Positions 37,132 to 46,720 of a stretch of DNA of 64,000 nucleotides are shown one piece after another. The stretch's first letter is position 1. Each line of letters starts with the position of its first letter. The notes beneath the pieces are model-generated. The model was not told where the DNA came from and did not search any database. It saw only the letters and a list, made by a program, of their open reading frames with translations. The position numbers and the translations under genes are program-made. This DNA comes from Lichenostomus cassidix (Eukaryota; Chordata; Aves; Passeriformes; Meliphagidae): positions 149,362,656 to 149,426,655 of the forward strand of contig CM039182.1 of NCBI GenBank assembly GCA_008360975.2. Direction: 5' to 3'.

Positions 37132-37345
37132 CAAGAGGGATTTTCCAGAAGGGCATGGGGTGATAGGACAAGGGGGAATGGCATTACGTTAAATGAGGGT
37201 AGGTTTAGATTGGATATCAGGAAGAAATTCTTCCCTGCCAGGATGGTGAGACACTCAAGAGAAGCTGTGGCTGCCCCATCACTGGAAGTGCTCCAGAGAT
37301 GGTGTTTAAGGTCTCTTCCAACCCAAACCATTCCATAAGTCCATG
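37132..37345 (+). mobile_element. CR1 LINE 3' end with internal deletions, sense
   Basis: From 'caagagggattttccagaag' through 'tagattggatatcaggaaga' and 'agaagctgtggctgccccat', then directly from 'aagtgctccag' to 'agatggtgtttaaggtctct' at about 37,293. The CTTGGAGCAAC to CCATGGCAGGGGGTTGG segment, about 70 bp, is missing. Ends 'aacccaaaccattccataag'. Confidence 0.94.
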
Positions 37346-38549
37346 ATTAACACTCCAAAATACAGCCAGAGTTCAACCTGGAGATGAGATAAAAAAGAAC
37401 ATCACAGATGGAAAAGATGGCACAGCAGGAGAGCATCATGGGGTCAGACAGCAGCTGGCCTGAGTCAGTGATGATTTAAAGACCAGAAACACCTGCATGG
37501 ACACCTGGACCACAGCAATACAGAGCCCAGCAAGGCAGGATGGGGCCCTGTGTGTTCACAGCCTCACTGCAAAGGGAAAAACCAGCCTGGAAAATGGGAT
37601 AAATGCTTGATAAACTATAAAACTTACAGCTAAACACAAAAATAAAACCAAAAAAAAAAAAAAAAGGGTGGGGGAAAACACTCATAATTCCATCAATTCT
37701 TCCCAGTCCACAGCACACACAGCTAGCAAAAATTTAGGATTCAGTCTGCTGAATCCTAAATCCTTTGTGCAGAATGAAGCACAAAGCAAAACTTGAGGCC
37801 ACCACCCCACGCAAGGGCGTGCAAACAAACAACCGCTTGTTCCTGCTGCACCCCCAGACACAAGGATGCACCTCAAGCTCCAAAATGCCACGGAAAACTT
37901 CAAATGCAAACAAGCAGAGGGTTCTGCAGAGCATATTCTGCGTGCTGGTGGCAGAATGAAACGTGCTTTTAGGCTTCCAAAACCCTCTGCTTTTTGATAT
38001 GCAGACAAAGACACGGAGCAGTTCCATGGGAACACGAGGTTTCCCCGGCAAAGTCCACTCCAGCGCCAGATGCCGGAGGTTAATTGTACCCCACAGCTCA
38101 GGGGAGCTTTTATTAAAAGCTTCAAACCACAAACACTTTTTCGAAGTACAAAAGCAACAAAAAAAGTTTCTGCAGTCAGCCGAAGACCACTGCAGAAAGC
38201 GGCGCTTTGTACATTTAAAAGCGGTTTTATTTCCTCTCCTTGTACTTCCAAATCTATCCCACTGCCTCAAGCTCCCTGAATTAGCCTGGAAGGGGGAAAA
38301 AGTGATAAATAAACAACATCATGCCCTCTGTGAGGTTAAAATTGAGCCAAAACCTAGCAGGTAACAGCCCAGGAGCAGTTCTCAATGTTGTCACTGTGCT
38401 GGAAATCGGTAATTCAGGATTTCTTCGTGTTGAGCTACTGTGGGACAGTGGCAGTCTGGGTGCAGGGACATCCCAGCCTCACCCAGTCAGCGGTGACATG
38501 GGACACAGGTGTGGTCCACAGCACCCTTGGCATGTGTGTCCCTCCCTGC
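37346..38549. other. Unique stretch upstream of the minisatellite
   Basis: Contains an A-run at 37,651-37,666. From about 37,690 to 38,270 the DNA is open in two minus-strand frames (189 and 178 codons) and partly in a plus frame (133 codons), with somewhat raised CpG. No recognisable domain or codon pattern, so no gene is called; see findings. Confidence 0.4.
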
Positions 38550-39445
38550 ACAGCCCTGGGCAAGGCCAGCCCTGTCCCCAAATCGCTCATTGCACACATA
38601 CAACCCTGTGCAACAGCAGTCCTAGACCCTAATTCCACATGCAGTCCCTGTGCCAGCCTTGTCCCCATGTCACACACACCCTGTGAAGGGCCAGCCCTGT
38701 CCCCATGTTACACATTGCCCCCTGTACCAGGCCAGTCCTGTCCCCATGTCACACATCCCACTGTGCCAGCTCTGTCCCCATGTCACACATCCCACTGTGC
38801 CAGCCCTGTCCCCATGTCACACATCTCACTGTGCCAGCCCTGTCCCCATGTCACATTGTGGTTGTTGTTTGTGGTGTTGTTACACACACCCCACAACCTA
38901 CAGCAGCCCAGCCCTGTCCCCATGTCACACACACATACACACCCGTGCCCAGCCAGTCCTGTCTCCTTTGTCACACCCTCTCTGTGGCAGCCTTGTCCCC
39001 ATGTCTCACAACCACCGTGCCAGCCCTGTCCCCATGTCACATACCCTCTGTGCCAGGCCAGACCTGTTGCCGTATAGCAAACACAGCCCAAACCGGGCCA
39101 GGTCAGCCCTATGCCCATGTCACACACACACCCACATCTGTCCCCGTGTCTCACAGACGGACAGTGCCAAGCCAGCCCTGTCCCCGTGTCACACACACAC
39201 ACCTGTCCCCGTGTCACACATGCACACACAGTGCCAGGCCAGCCCTGTCCTCCTGTCACACACACACACTCCAACCTGTGCCAGGCCAGCCCTGTCCTCC
39301 TGTCACACACACACTCCAACCTGTGCCAGGCCAGCCCTGTCCCCGTGTCACATACACACACACCCAGCGCCAGGCCAGCCCCGATCCTCTATCACGCAGA
39401 CCCGGTGCCAGCCGTGTCCCCGCGCTCCCAGGCCGTGTCACCGCC
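38550..39445. repeat. Degenerate minisatellite, 33-47 bp units
   Basis: About twenty repeats of a unit built on 'gccagccctgtccccatgtc' followed by acac, catcccact or similar spacers. The copies at about 38,730, 38,768, 38,801 and 38,834 have the ~33-bp form. Towards the promoter the unit grows to ~45 bp by adding (AC)n and 'tccaacctgtgccaggcca'; two nearly identical copies lie at 39,229-39,322. Near the right end catgtc becomes cgtgtc and CpG rises. The long open frames here (358, 293, 230 codons plus; 192 minus) come from the stop-free repeat unit. Confidence 0.95.
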
Positions 39446-39474
39446 GTGTCCCCACAGCGCGACCAGCGCCGCCC

Positions 39475-39486
39475 CTCACCTGCCGC
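39475..39486 (-). other. Strong splice donor, minus strand
   Basis: On the minus strand the sequence reads cggcag/gtgagg, with the exon side ending at plus position 39,481 and the GT at 39,480-39,479. This is close to the vertebrate donor consensus MAG/GTRAGT. It lies ~100-150 bp downstream, in minus orientation, of the ACTACAA elements, where a first exon would be expected to end. Confidence 0.45.
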
Positions 39487-39516
39487 CGCGCGCCCGTCAC
39501 CGCCGGCACCCAAACA

Positions 39517-39524
39517 TCACGTGA
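39517..39524. promoter_or_regulatory. Palindromic E-box (TCACGTGA)
   Basis: Perfect tcacgtga, followed by c. It fits the USF/MITF/TFEB type of E-box by established motif knowledge. Its promoter context supports function; occupancy is inferred. Confidence 0.55.
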
Positions 39525-39575
39525 CCGATGAGGCCCCGCCCACCGCGGCCACGTGCCCCTCCCTTCCCCCCATCG

Positions 39576-39582
39576 TTGTAGT
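39576..39582 (-). promoter_or_regulatory. ACTACAA element (ZNF143/SBS-like), minus strand
   Basis: Minus strand reads ggggactacaacgatggg: the ACTACAA core is intact but the following tccc is replaced. A weaker match than the copy at 39,624 and in inverted orientation to it. Confidence 0.45.
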
Positions 39583-39623
39583 CCCCATCCCGCAGGTGCC
39601 GCCGGCAGCGCCCCGCGCTTTGG

Positions 39624-39642
39624 ACTACAACTCCCATAGTGC
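39624..39642 (+). promoter_or_regulatory. ACTACAACTCCC element (ZNF143/SBS-like)
   Basis: actacaactcccatagtgc matches the well-known vertebrate promoter element ACTACAAYTCCCAGNRTGC at nearly every fixed position (a-t-a in place of a-g-n). The element is bound by ZNF143/STAF and related factors and usually sits within ~100 bp of a transcription start. This is the single strongest functional motif in the window. Confidence 0.75.
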
Positions 39643-39677
39643 ACGGCGACAGGGCGTCCATCCCCTTCACGCGGCTG

Positions 39678-39682
39678 CCAAT
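39678..39682 (+). promoter_or_regulatory. CCAAT box
   Basis: ctgccaatcgga: CCAAT followed by CGG, the form preferred by NF-Y. It sits ~40 bp from the strong ACTACAA element, inside the CpG-rich core. Confidence 0.5.
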
Positions 39683-39760
39683 CGGAGGAGAGGACAGCCC
39701 GAGGGGGCTCCGCCCACCTCCCCTCAGCACCTCCCTCCTCAGGGCGCGGCCGGGGCTCTT

Positions 39761-40208
39761 CCTCAGGAGGTGTTCCCCTGAGGAGGTGATCCCCCTCAGG
39801 AGGTGTTCCCCTCAAGAGGTGTTCGCCCTCAGGAGGTGATCCCCTCAGGAGGTGTTCCCCCTCAGGAGGTGATCCCCTCAGGAGGTGATCCCCCTCTGGA
39901 GGTGATCCCCCTCTGGAGGTGATCCGCTCACGAGGTGTTCCCCCTCAGGACGTGCTCCCCCTCAGGAGGTGATCCCCCTCAGGAGGTGATCCCCCTCTGG
40001 AGGTGATCCCCTCAGGAGGTGTTCCCTTCAGGAGGTGTTCCCGTCAGGAGGTGTTCCCCGTCAGGAGGTGTTCCCCGTCAGGAGGTGATCCCCTCAGGAG
40101 GTGCTCCCCTCTGGAGGTGATCCCCTCAGGAGGTGCTCCCCTCAGGAGGTGTTCCCCGTCAGGAGGTGTTCCCCTCAGGAGGTGTTCCCCTCAGGAGGTG
40201 ATCTCCTC
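39761..40208. repeat. Minisatellite, 16-17 bp unit, about 27 copies
   Basis: Head-to-tail units of the form 'aggaggtgatcccctc', with variants gttcc, gctcc, ctgga for cagga, and gtcag for ctcag. It begins directly after the GC-rich promoter core (39,761) and ends before 'atgccgccgctgcaggg'. Units alternate between 16 and 17 bp, so no reading frame is conserved through the array, although short stretches stay open. Confidence 0.97.
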
Positions 40209-40296
40209 ATGCCGCCGCTGCAGGGATGATCCCTGTTCTACGCCCTTCCCATCCTCACTGCCCTCTTCACTTTCCCCCTCCTAGGTGGGGAGCCTC

Positions 40297-40680
40297 AGGA
40301 GCGGCTGAGGGAGGTGAGGGTGTTTATTCTGTAGAAAGGGGTCTCAGGAGGCATTTCATCGCTCTACAGCTCCCTGACAGGAGGGTGCAGCCGGGCGGGG
40401 ATTGGTCTCTTCCCCCAAACGACAAGAGATAGGATAAAAGGAGAAGACCTCAAGTTGCACCAGGGGAGATTCGAGTTGGATATTAAGAAAGAATTCTTCA
40501 CTGAAAGGACAGTCAAGCGTTGGAAAGAGCAAGTAGTGGATTCACCGTCCCTGGAAATGCCCAAATAATAGGTAGATGTGGCGTTTGGGGACAGAGTTTA
40601 GTTTGGCACTGGGTTAATGATTGAACTCAATGATCTTAGAGATCTTTTCCAACCTTAATGATTCCATGATTCTCTGAGAG
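40297..40680 (+). mobile_element. CR1 LINE of a further subfamily, sense
   Basis: Opens 'aggagcggctgagggaggtg', then 'ctacagctccctgacaggag', 'acctcaagttgcaccagggg', 'gagttggatattaagaaaga', 'ggattcaccgtccctggaaa' and 'tttagtttggcactgggtta', ending 'ttttccaaccttaatgattc'. The ending and the cagttgcaccagggg block define a CR1-Y-like subfamily (name from memory). It starts ~90 bp after the minisatellite. Confidence 0.93.
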
Positions 40681-43600
40681 GAGTCTGCCCTCCTTCATAG
40701 TCACACAGTGCCCAGAGCAGTGCTCACAGAAATAAATTAATAAACCTCACCAACTCGCTGCTACTGAAGCCACTTATTCTCTCCAAAACACCACAAATTG
40801 CAGCCTGAGACTGGAGGTTCAACCAGCCAAAGTGCTTTGATAGAGCAGTCTGGAGTACAACTGTACCTGCGAGGGGTTTTTTGCTTTTTATTTGCGAAGC
40901 GGCAGCAGCTTTACGTGGTGGTTGGCTTGCAAAAGGAGTTATAAAGAGGATTTTCTTGATAGAGCCTTTAACCAACAATTCATTTTAACAAGGGACTGAC
41001 AAGCCAGCTGCCTGTTCAGAAATTGAGTTCTGCACCAGTAGCCCTGCTAAAAAAAAGCTTTAAAAGGGCTGAGGGGCCACCTGAGCTTCCATAAACTTCA
41101 GGGTTTTACAGCACCGAACTGCTATCGGAGCAGTTTCCTCCATCTTTTGCTGCATTGATAATCATTTATTTCTGTGGACTCTGAAGAAAATCCCTTAGGA
41201 GAGGGGACGTAAAAATATACTGATAACGAAATACAGCTGTCTGCTTGTCGTCTGCAAAATCCTCTGACTACAGCTACATGTGCAACACAATGTGTCTTGC
41301 TGGGTGGTTTTTGAGGGTGGGGAGGAAGAGCAAGTTAATCCTGAAAGAAGCATAGATTACTTTTCAAAAACCACTGTGAAAATTTTGCAGTAATTTTCAG
41401 TACAAATCATATTTACCTCCAGCGTGAGCCTCATGAAAGTAAATAAGAAAAGAAATATATAAACACGTGCCAATATAAAACAGCCCAAGTATTCCAAGGG
41501 ACAGCAATCATAAAAATTACAGTGGGATAAATCTCATATGACTGCTTTGGTTTGCAGGCTGCATCTTGCTGGTTTTGCATTTTGGAGCTGGAGAAATACT
41601 GCTTAATCAATAAGTGCGTTATTCATACAATAATAATGCTGCATATTCTCTTGGGACATTTTTCTTCTGAGGAATTTGAGCTGTTGCAAACCTTTGCATT
41701 GTGTGCAGCAGGACTGGTCCTTGTTATTAACAGCTGCTTATTGATCTGTAACAGCTTCTAGAAGGAGCAAGGGTGGGTTTATGGCACAGCATGGAAGTCA
41801 GGTCTTTTAGACAAGCAGTGCAAGGCATTGTGCATCATTAAGATGTTGCTTTCTCTGAATTTAGGGGGAAAAACCCAAATAATTAACAGCTTTGTTCCAT
41901 CCCACAGTGATAACATCTATAAATCTCAAAAATATACAGTCAGCTGTATGGGAACCAAAAGCTCCAGGGGCCAAAATTTTATTAAAACAGCTTAATCTTC
42001 ATGTTTCTTGTCTTTTGGTGCGAGGAGGTTGCCCGTTTGCCAGCTGCTGTTTGGTGTCTCCCGAGGTGGAAGCAGCAATTTCATTCCACATGAGCAAAAC
42101 TCCTGGAGGTCAGACCTGTGTACCTGGAGAGATTTGGCAAATGTGACTTGGGGTAAAGTTGTCAGTGGTTTCTGCTTTGGAAAACTGTCCTGATTCCTCA
42201 GTGAAGATGAAATGGAGGATCTCTACAGGAATTTAAATAAACAGCTGTCATGCTTTCACCTCATCCCTGCTGAGATGATTATCCGGTTAGGCTGGCTGCG
42301 CCTTTAGGGAATTTCTTCTACTCGTTGGAAGGAGTTTCCTTTTGGCTCACAGGTTTGTTTTGTGAATCATCTTAAATCACAACCTTTTAATAGCTGGGCT
42401 ATTGAAGTATTTATGGCAAGGTAATCCAATTGTCCTCTTGGTTACTTTTTTCTTAAGTAGTTCGGATTTGGCTTCACTGTAACAATTTGTATTATACCCC
42501 ATTACATACTTCCAAATAACTCAGTGGGGTTTCATTCCTTATTACTACAGGACTTCTCTACAAAGCAGGAGAACCCAAACAAATAATTTGCATTAAATAA
42601 AGTGTGGGTTTTTAGGTTATAATTTGGATAATGTTCTTAACATCAGGTATGTAATCTAAGCTTCACTTAACTTCTCTCCTGTTTTGGATTGACTGGAAGT
42701 GTTGATAAGTTCAGAAAAAGTGAGATAACTAAAAAAAGTATCACAAGAAATTCTCAGTGAGTGCTTAATTTATCCTAATAGCACACAATTGCTATTTCCC
42801 AATATCCAATATTCCCAATATCCATGTAAACATAAGGGAAGAACAAAGAGCATCTTATCCTTGCAATTTTGTGAAGGAGAATGCCTGGATATTTGTCTGG
42901 AGTATGTACTAATAAATTTCTCAAGATTTTAAAATGTTCTAGGAATTATTTATTCAGAATAGTTTTTCATTTGTGCTTAAGGAGACTCCACTTAGAAACA
43001 AACAAACAAACAAATGCCAAACAGAAACAATAAAAAAACCCATCCCAAGCAAACAAACCCCCCCCAAAACAGAAAAAAAACATGCAAACAAACAAAAACC
43101 CACAAAACTTCTTTTCAGAAGTTTCTTTCTTTATTTGGTCCAATTTCTTTTCAGATCGAGATGAGAAATCATTCCCCCCTTTCCTTCCCAGATTCCTACC
43201 TTATTTTACTATTTTTTCTTTATATTTTCAGTAATTGTGGTTTTCCTGAAGACTGCTGGAAAATGTAAAGGTTTTTTTTAGCAGTACTTAACTCTTCAAT
43301 CCTGAATTAATTGGCTAATCTCACCGAGATTGCCCATCTCCCAGAGTGCTTTCTTTCTTTGATAAAAATGCTGTTTTCCACTCAAATGCCTTATACACCA
43401 AACCAGTCAACTGCAAGGAGCACAGCAACAAACAGAAGTCAGCCTGAATGCTGCATGGAACCAAGGCTGAATCTTACTTCCTATTTCCAGACATCCATCC
43501 AGTGACCTAAGATTCCCTGAAAACAGCACAGCTCAGAGGGCTTATCACAGCACACATCCACATGTTGTTACCTGTGAGCAATTTAATAAAAAAGATATTA

Positions 43601-44473
43601 TAGCAACAATAAAAGGAGTCTGGAAAAAGCCAGCTAATCCCTGAACAACCTTATTTCAGTCTATTTAAAGTCCAAGAGAGACTTGAATTCCAGGACTGAG
43701 CAAATTCTGGCATAAAACAGATGTTTTCATCAAGTACTGCAGTGGCAGCAATACATGTCCCAAGCTGGTGACTGCCTGGCAGGTCTGGTACGTCACAAGG
43801 AGGAATCACGAGCCATAAAGATATTATTTTCAATACTTTGTGCATTCCTGCATCAGTTACATCTGGTTATAGCTGCAATAGCTGCAGATTTTAGTGGCAT
43901 TTTGCCTGGATTTATCTGAGCTTTGCTACATTTGACCCTTCCTTTTCTAGAGACATCTGACTGCATCTGAATTAGGAAAATAAAAGCCACGAGCCGATAT
44001 AAAAAACATTGTCTCCGAGGCAGTGATAAGTCAATCACCTCATCAATAAAGCGTGTCCAATACTCTCAGTAATCCCAGTGATCAGTTTTGCTTATGGAAG
44101 CTGGAGATATTAAATAGAGCTCGGAGCAGGGATGACAAGTGGCGACTGAAAGCGATGTTGACAGTGCTAAAGAAGCCCATGCTGAGAGCAACAGATGTAA
44201 CACAACAGTGAGGGGAACAGGGCTAAACCAGGCTGGTGGCGAGGAAAACTCAGAGGTCGGAACAAATCCCTCACTCCACTTAACTCCATGACAAAACACC
44301 GCTGACCTTTCGCTCGGTTCAGCAGTGCTGCACCTGGATAATCAGGAGGAAAAATCGGTGGATGCAGAGGCGCTGTGGTCTAGAAGCTGCCGGTATGAAG
44401 GATGCAAAGAAAGCACCACTGATGAGGATTTCAGCTCTGAAAATCTCAATGCCTTGTCCTCGTTATGACAGTT
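40681..44473. other. Long stretch free of recognised repeats (3.8 kb)
   Basis: The largest repeat-poor interval in the window, directly downstream of the promoter block. It holds an AAAC-rich run at 42,998-43,100 and A/C-runs near 43,058-43,082. From about 43,970 to 44,400 CpG is raised (around 17 by eye in 430 bp). No splice-flanked frame is convincing; open frames do not exceed 84 codons. Confidence 0.45.
42998..43100. repeat. AAAC-type simple repeat / A-rich run
   Basis: Starts with aaacaaacaaacaaacaaa and continues as imperfect A-rich, C-punctuated sequence to about 43,100, including a run of eight C at 43,059-43,066 and A-runs. It could mark the tail of an old retroposed sequence; no body is recognisable upstream. 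Confidence 0.8.
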
Positions 44474-44598
44474 CTTCCCCAAGGCTGGGTTGGATGTGGT
44501 TTTGAGCAACCTGGTTGAGTGGAAGGTGTCCCTGCCCATGGCAGAGGGGCTGCAGTGGGACAATCTTTAGATCTGTTCCAACCCAGACAATTCTGGGA
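44474..44598 (+). mobile_element. CR1 LINE 3' terminus, sense
   Basis: 'ttccccaaggctgggttgga', 'ttttgagcaacctggttgag', 'gtgtccctgcccatggcaga', and the ending 'ttccaacccagacaattctg'. Diverged, ~125 bp. Confidence 0.9.
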
Positions 44599-45002
44599 CA
44601 TCTAATGGCATCAAAGTGTCCAGGGAATAGCTGAAAACTTTTTTTATGGTGCACTTGTGAAATAATGAGCCAGATCAAGGAACCCCTGAAATACAAGCAG
44701 GTATATAGGTACAAATAGGTATAGAGAAAAATAAGAACAGTTTTTAGAAAATAGGAAATAAGAAAAGCATCTGGATTTAAAGCATCTAACTCTGGTTTAA
44801 TTCATTGTCTGGTTTTAAGGCTCAATTCCCTCTACCAGAATCAAGTCTCCTTTTGGTTACTGTTATTAAAGCTGCAGTTACTACCACTCATTAGTCAAGA
44901 ATTGTTCTTACTGCCTCTGCTCTCACCCAGTTAATAGATTTTTTCCCCGAATTGCACATTTTCAAAGGTAAAAGGTTTTCTACACATTTGTGCTACATAA
45001 TA
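44599..45002. other. Unique stretch
   Basis: Nothing recognised. Confidence 0.45.
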
Positions 45003-45120
45003 TGGCACTTAAGGACATGGTGTAGTGATGGGCTTGGCAATGCTGGGTCAATGGTTGGACTTGATGATCTTGGAAGTCTTTTCCAACCTTAATGACTCTT
45101 TGATTTTATGATTCTATTCA
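45003..45120 (+). mobile_element. CR1-Y-like LINE 3' terminus, sense
   Basis: 'ggcacttaaggacatggtgt', 'agtgatgggcttggcaatgc', 'aatggttggacttgatgatc' and 'ttttccaaccttaatgactc'. Same ending type as the copy at 40.3-40.7 kb. Confidence 0.93.
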
Positions 45121-45399
45121 TGTCCCACAACAGATTATAGCTCTGTTCAAACTGCAAGTGCCACTGCAGAATCAGTTTTAAATAATAACACTGGTCTGAG
45201 AAATGTGATAAAATCTTCCATCTCCTAAAGAAAATTTTTAAAGTGCCCAAAAGACAAACGCAAAGTTTTGGGGATTCAATGCCAAAAGCAAATATGCTTT
45301 TTCCAGGGTTTATAAGGACTGAGCAGAACTTATGTTGAAATTTCTGTCCACACTATAAGACAGTGAGAGAAAGTCCAAAAACCAACTGCAAGATCCGAG

Positions 45400-45870
45400 A
45401 TCTAGACAATGTAATTATGAACAGAGATTGAAAGAGATGAGCTTGGTAAATCTAGAAAATAGAAGATCTGGGGAAATGCGAATAACTTTTCTGATACCTG
45501 AAGCCTTGCTGCAAAAAGAAACAAAAAATCTCTTCTCCATGCCCGCTGAGGATAGGTCAAGAAGCCATTGGCTTAAATTGGCTTGGATTGATGGGAGAAG
45601 ATTTAATTTAGATATGAAAAACCACTATCTGGTATTAAGGTTTGTAAAGCACTTGTATTAAGTACCTGGGAAGGCCTGGAATTTTCGCTGCTGGAAGTTT
45701 TCAAAACCATATGGAATCACAAGTCATCAATGGAAGTGTTCTTTGTGTGATGGTTGACATGATTTGGAGATGGACCAAACAATCTCCTGAAGCCTCTCCC
45801 TGCCCTACATATTCTGTTGGACAATTAATTCTGTTGGACAATCGATTCCCCCTTCAGTGGGAAGGGTTGG
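45400..45870 (+). mobile_element. Old CR1-like remnant, sense
   Basis: Eroded copy with the order of landmarks of old CR1 elements: 'gattgaaagagatgagcttg' (tail of ORF2), 'tggtaaatctagaaaataga', 'agaagatttaatttagatat' and 'cccttcagtgggaagggttg'. No intact 3' terminal repeat. A 15-bp direct repeat (attctgttggacaat at 45,811-45,825 and 45,828-45,842) lies near its end. Assignment is by general resemblance only. Confidence 0.5.
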
Positions 45871-46209
45871 ATTGATTAAGCCCATAAGGAATTCAAACCT
45901 ATTCTGTTTGAAAATAAACATTTTTTTTTAAATCAGTGTTGTTTCAGACCGAGGTTCATATGACCCATCTTCTCCTCCCATCAACAAAAGTGGGTGCCAA
46001 AAGATCAAGGGGAGATTCTTATGACTATTCTGCCAGTCTAGAGCTACTTTCAGCTCAGGGATTTCCTGTTGAGGTCCTTGCTGATTCCTTCCTCCAGCTC
46101 CCCACCCAGATTTAAGATCATAAAAATGTCCATTTATATTTTTCGTGTCTGACACCTGCTCCATGAAGAACCTTCTTTCTTTTATTTTAATTCCCATTAC
46201 CTTCATTTG

Positions 46210-46720
46210 AAGACATGAGTCCTTGCACTAGAAGAAACCAAATTGTTACTCCCACCCTCTGCTTCCTGCTTGTAAAAGATTATTTATATCAGTCAAGACC
46301 AGATAAGAGGATGATCTTATCCCAAGGCTGCTTATTTCCTTTAGATACCTTTTGTCAAACCTTTTTTTGGACATCTAAAATAATTTTACTCCCTGGGTTT
46401 TTGCCACCCTGTCAACCCATTAAAAGACCCCAAGAATTGCTGTAATTAACCAAAAGTGAAGCCTTTTTACCTTCCTTCATCAAAGTTTCAGATAATTTGT
46501 CTGGTTCAGATGTCAGGTTTATAAGTTTGCAGTTCCCTGGATCTCTCCTGGATCCTCTCCAGTCTTCACATACCAGGGAAGTTTTAAGTGAAACATTGCA
46601 CATTGTTGTTAATAATTCAGATATTTAATTTTTTATTTGCTCTAAAACTCTTGGGTACATATATCCAGCCCTGCTGTTTTGTCTGTGGTTATTCTGTCTT
46701 TTTAATCTGAACTTTTTTTT
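46210..46720 (-). mobile_element. Ancient CR1-type reverse transcriptase remnant, antisense
   Basis: Read on the minus strand, several stretches line up in the right order with CR1-family ORF2 of reptiles and birds. First 'aaaacagcagggctggatat' / 'gtacccaagagttttag' (the K-[AS]-G-x-D...H-P-R-V-L segment). Then 'ggatccaggagagatccagg' / 'gaactgcaaacttataaacc' (G-N-[YC]-R-P-[VI]-[SN]-L segment). Then 'ccaaaaaaaggtttgacaaa' (F-x-K-A-F-D segment) and 'agcagccttgggataagatc'. Stops and frameshifts break it throughout. It is far older than the neighbouring 3'-end copies. Confidence 0.7.

Larger units (their letters stand above)
39446..39760. promoter_or_regulatory. CpG-island promoter core, probably bidirectional
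   Basis: GC-rich and CpG-dense, in sharp contrast to the flanks. It carries a typical housekeeping promoter set: E-boxes tcacgtga (39,517-39,524) and cacgtg (39,550-39,555), GC boxes ccccgccca (39,534-39,542) and ccgccca (39,710-39,716), two inverted ACTACAA elements (39,576-39,582 and 39,624-39,642), and a CCAAT box (39,678-39,682). No TATA box is seen. The arrangement fits a TATA-less vertebrate promoter that could fire both ways. Which genes it serves cannot be read from the window. Confidence 0.75.

Noticed and set aside
38385..39781. Long plus-strand open frames (358, 293 and 230 codons) and a 192-codon minus frame, with repeated Pro-Cys-Pro-His-Val-Thr-His resembling a zinc-finger-like pattern.
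   Set aside because: They arise from a stop-free ~33 bp minisatellite unit. Several overlapping frames are open at once, spacing of Cys/His fits no zinc-finger family, and the frames run into a CpG promoter.
38550..40208. Regularly repeated units considered as a CRISPR array.
   Set aside because: There are no unique spacers between conserved repeats, and the sequence is plainly vertebrate.
39639..40284. Short frames through the 16-17 bp minisatellite with Arg-Arg-Cys-Ser-Pro repeats.
   Set aside because: The unit length varies between 16 and 17 bp, so no frame is conserved; open stretches are incidental.
40272..40313. Polypyrimidine plus AG at 40,283-40,284 and a GAG/GTGAGG donor at 40,313, suggesting a small plus-strand exon.
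   Set aside because: The implied exon is 29 bp, its donor lies within the CR1 copy, and nothing supports its use.
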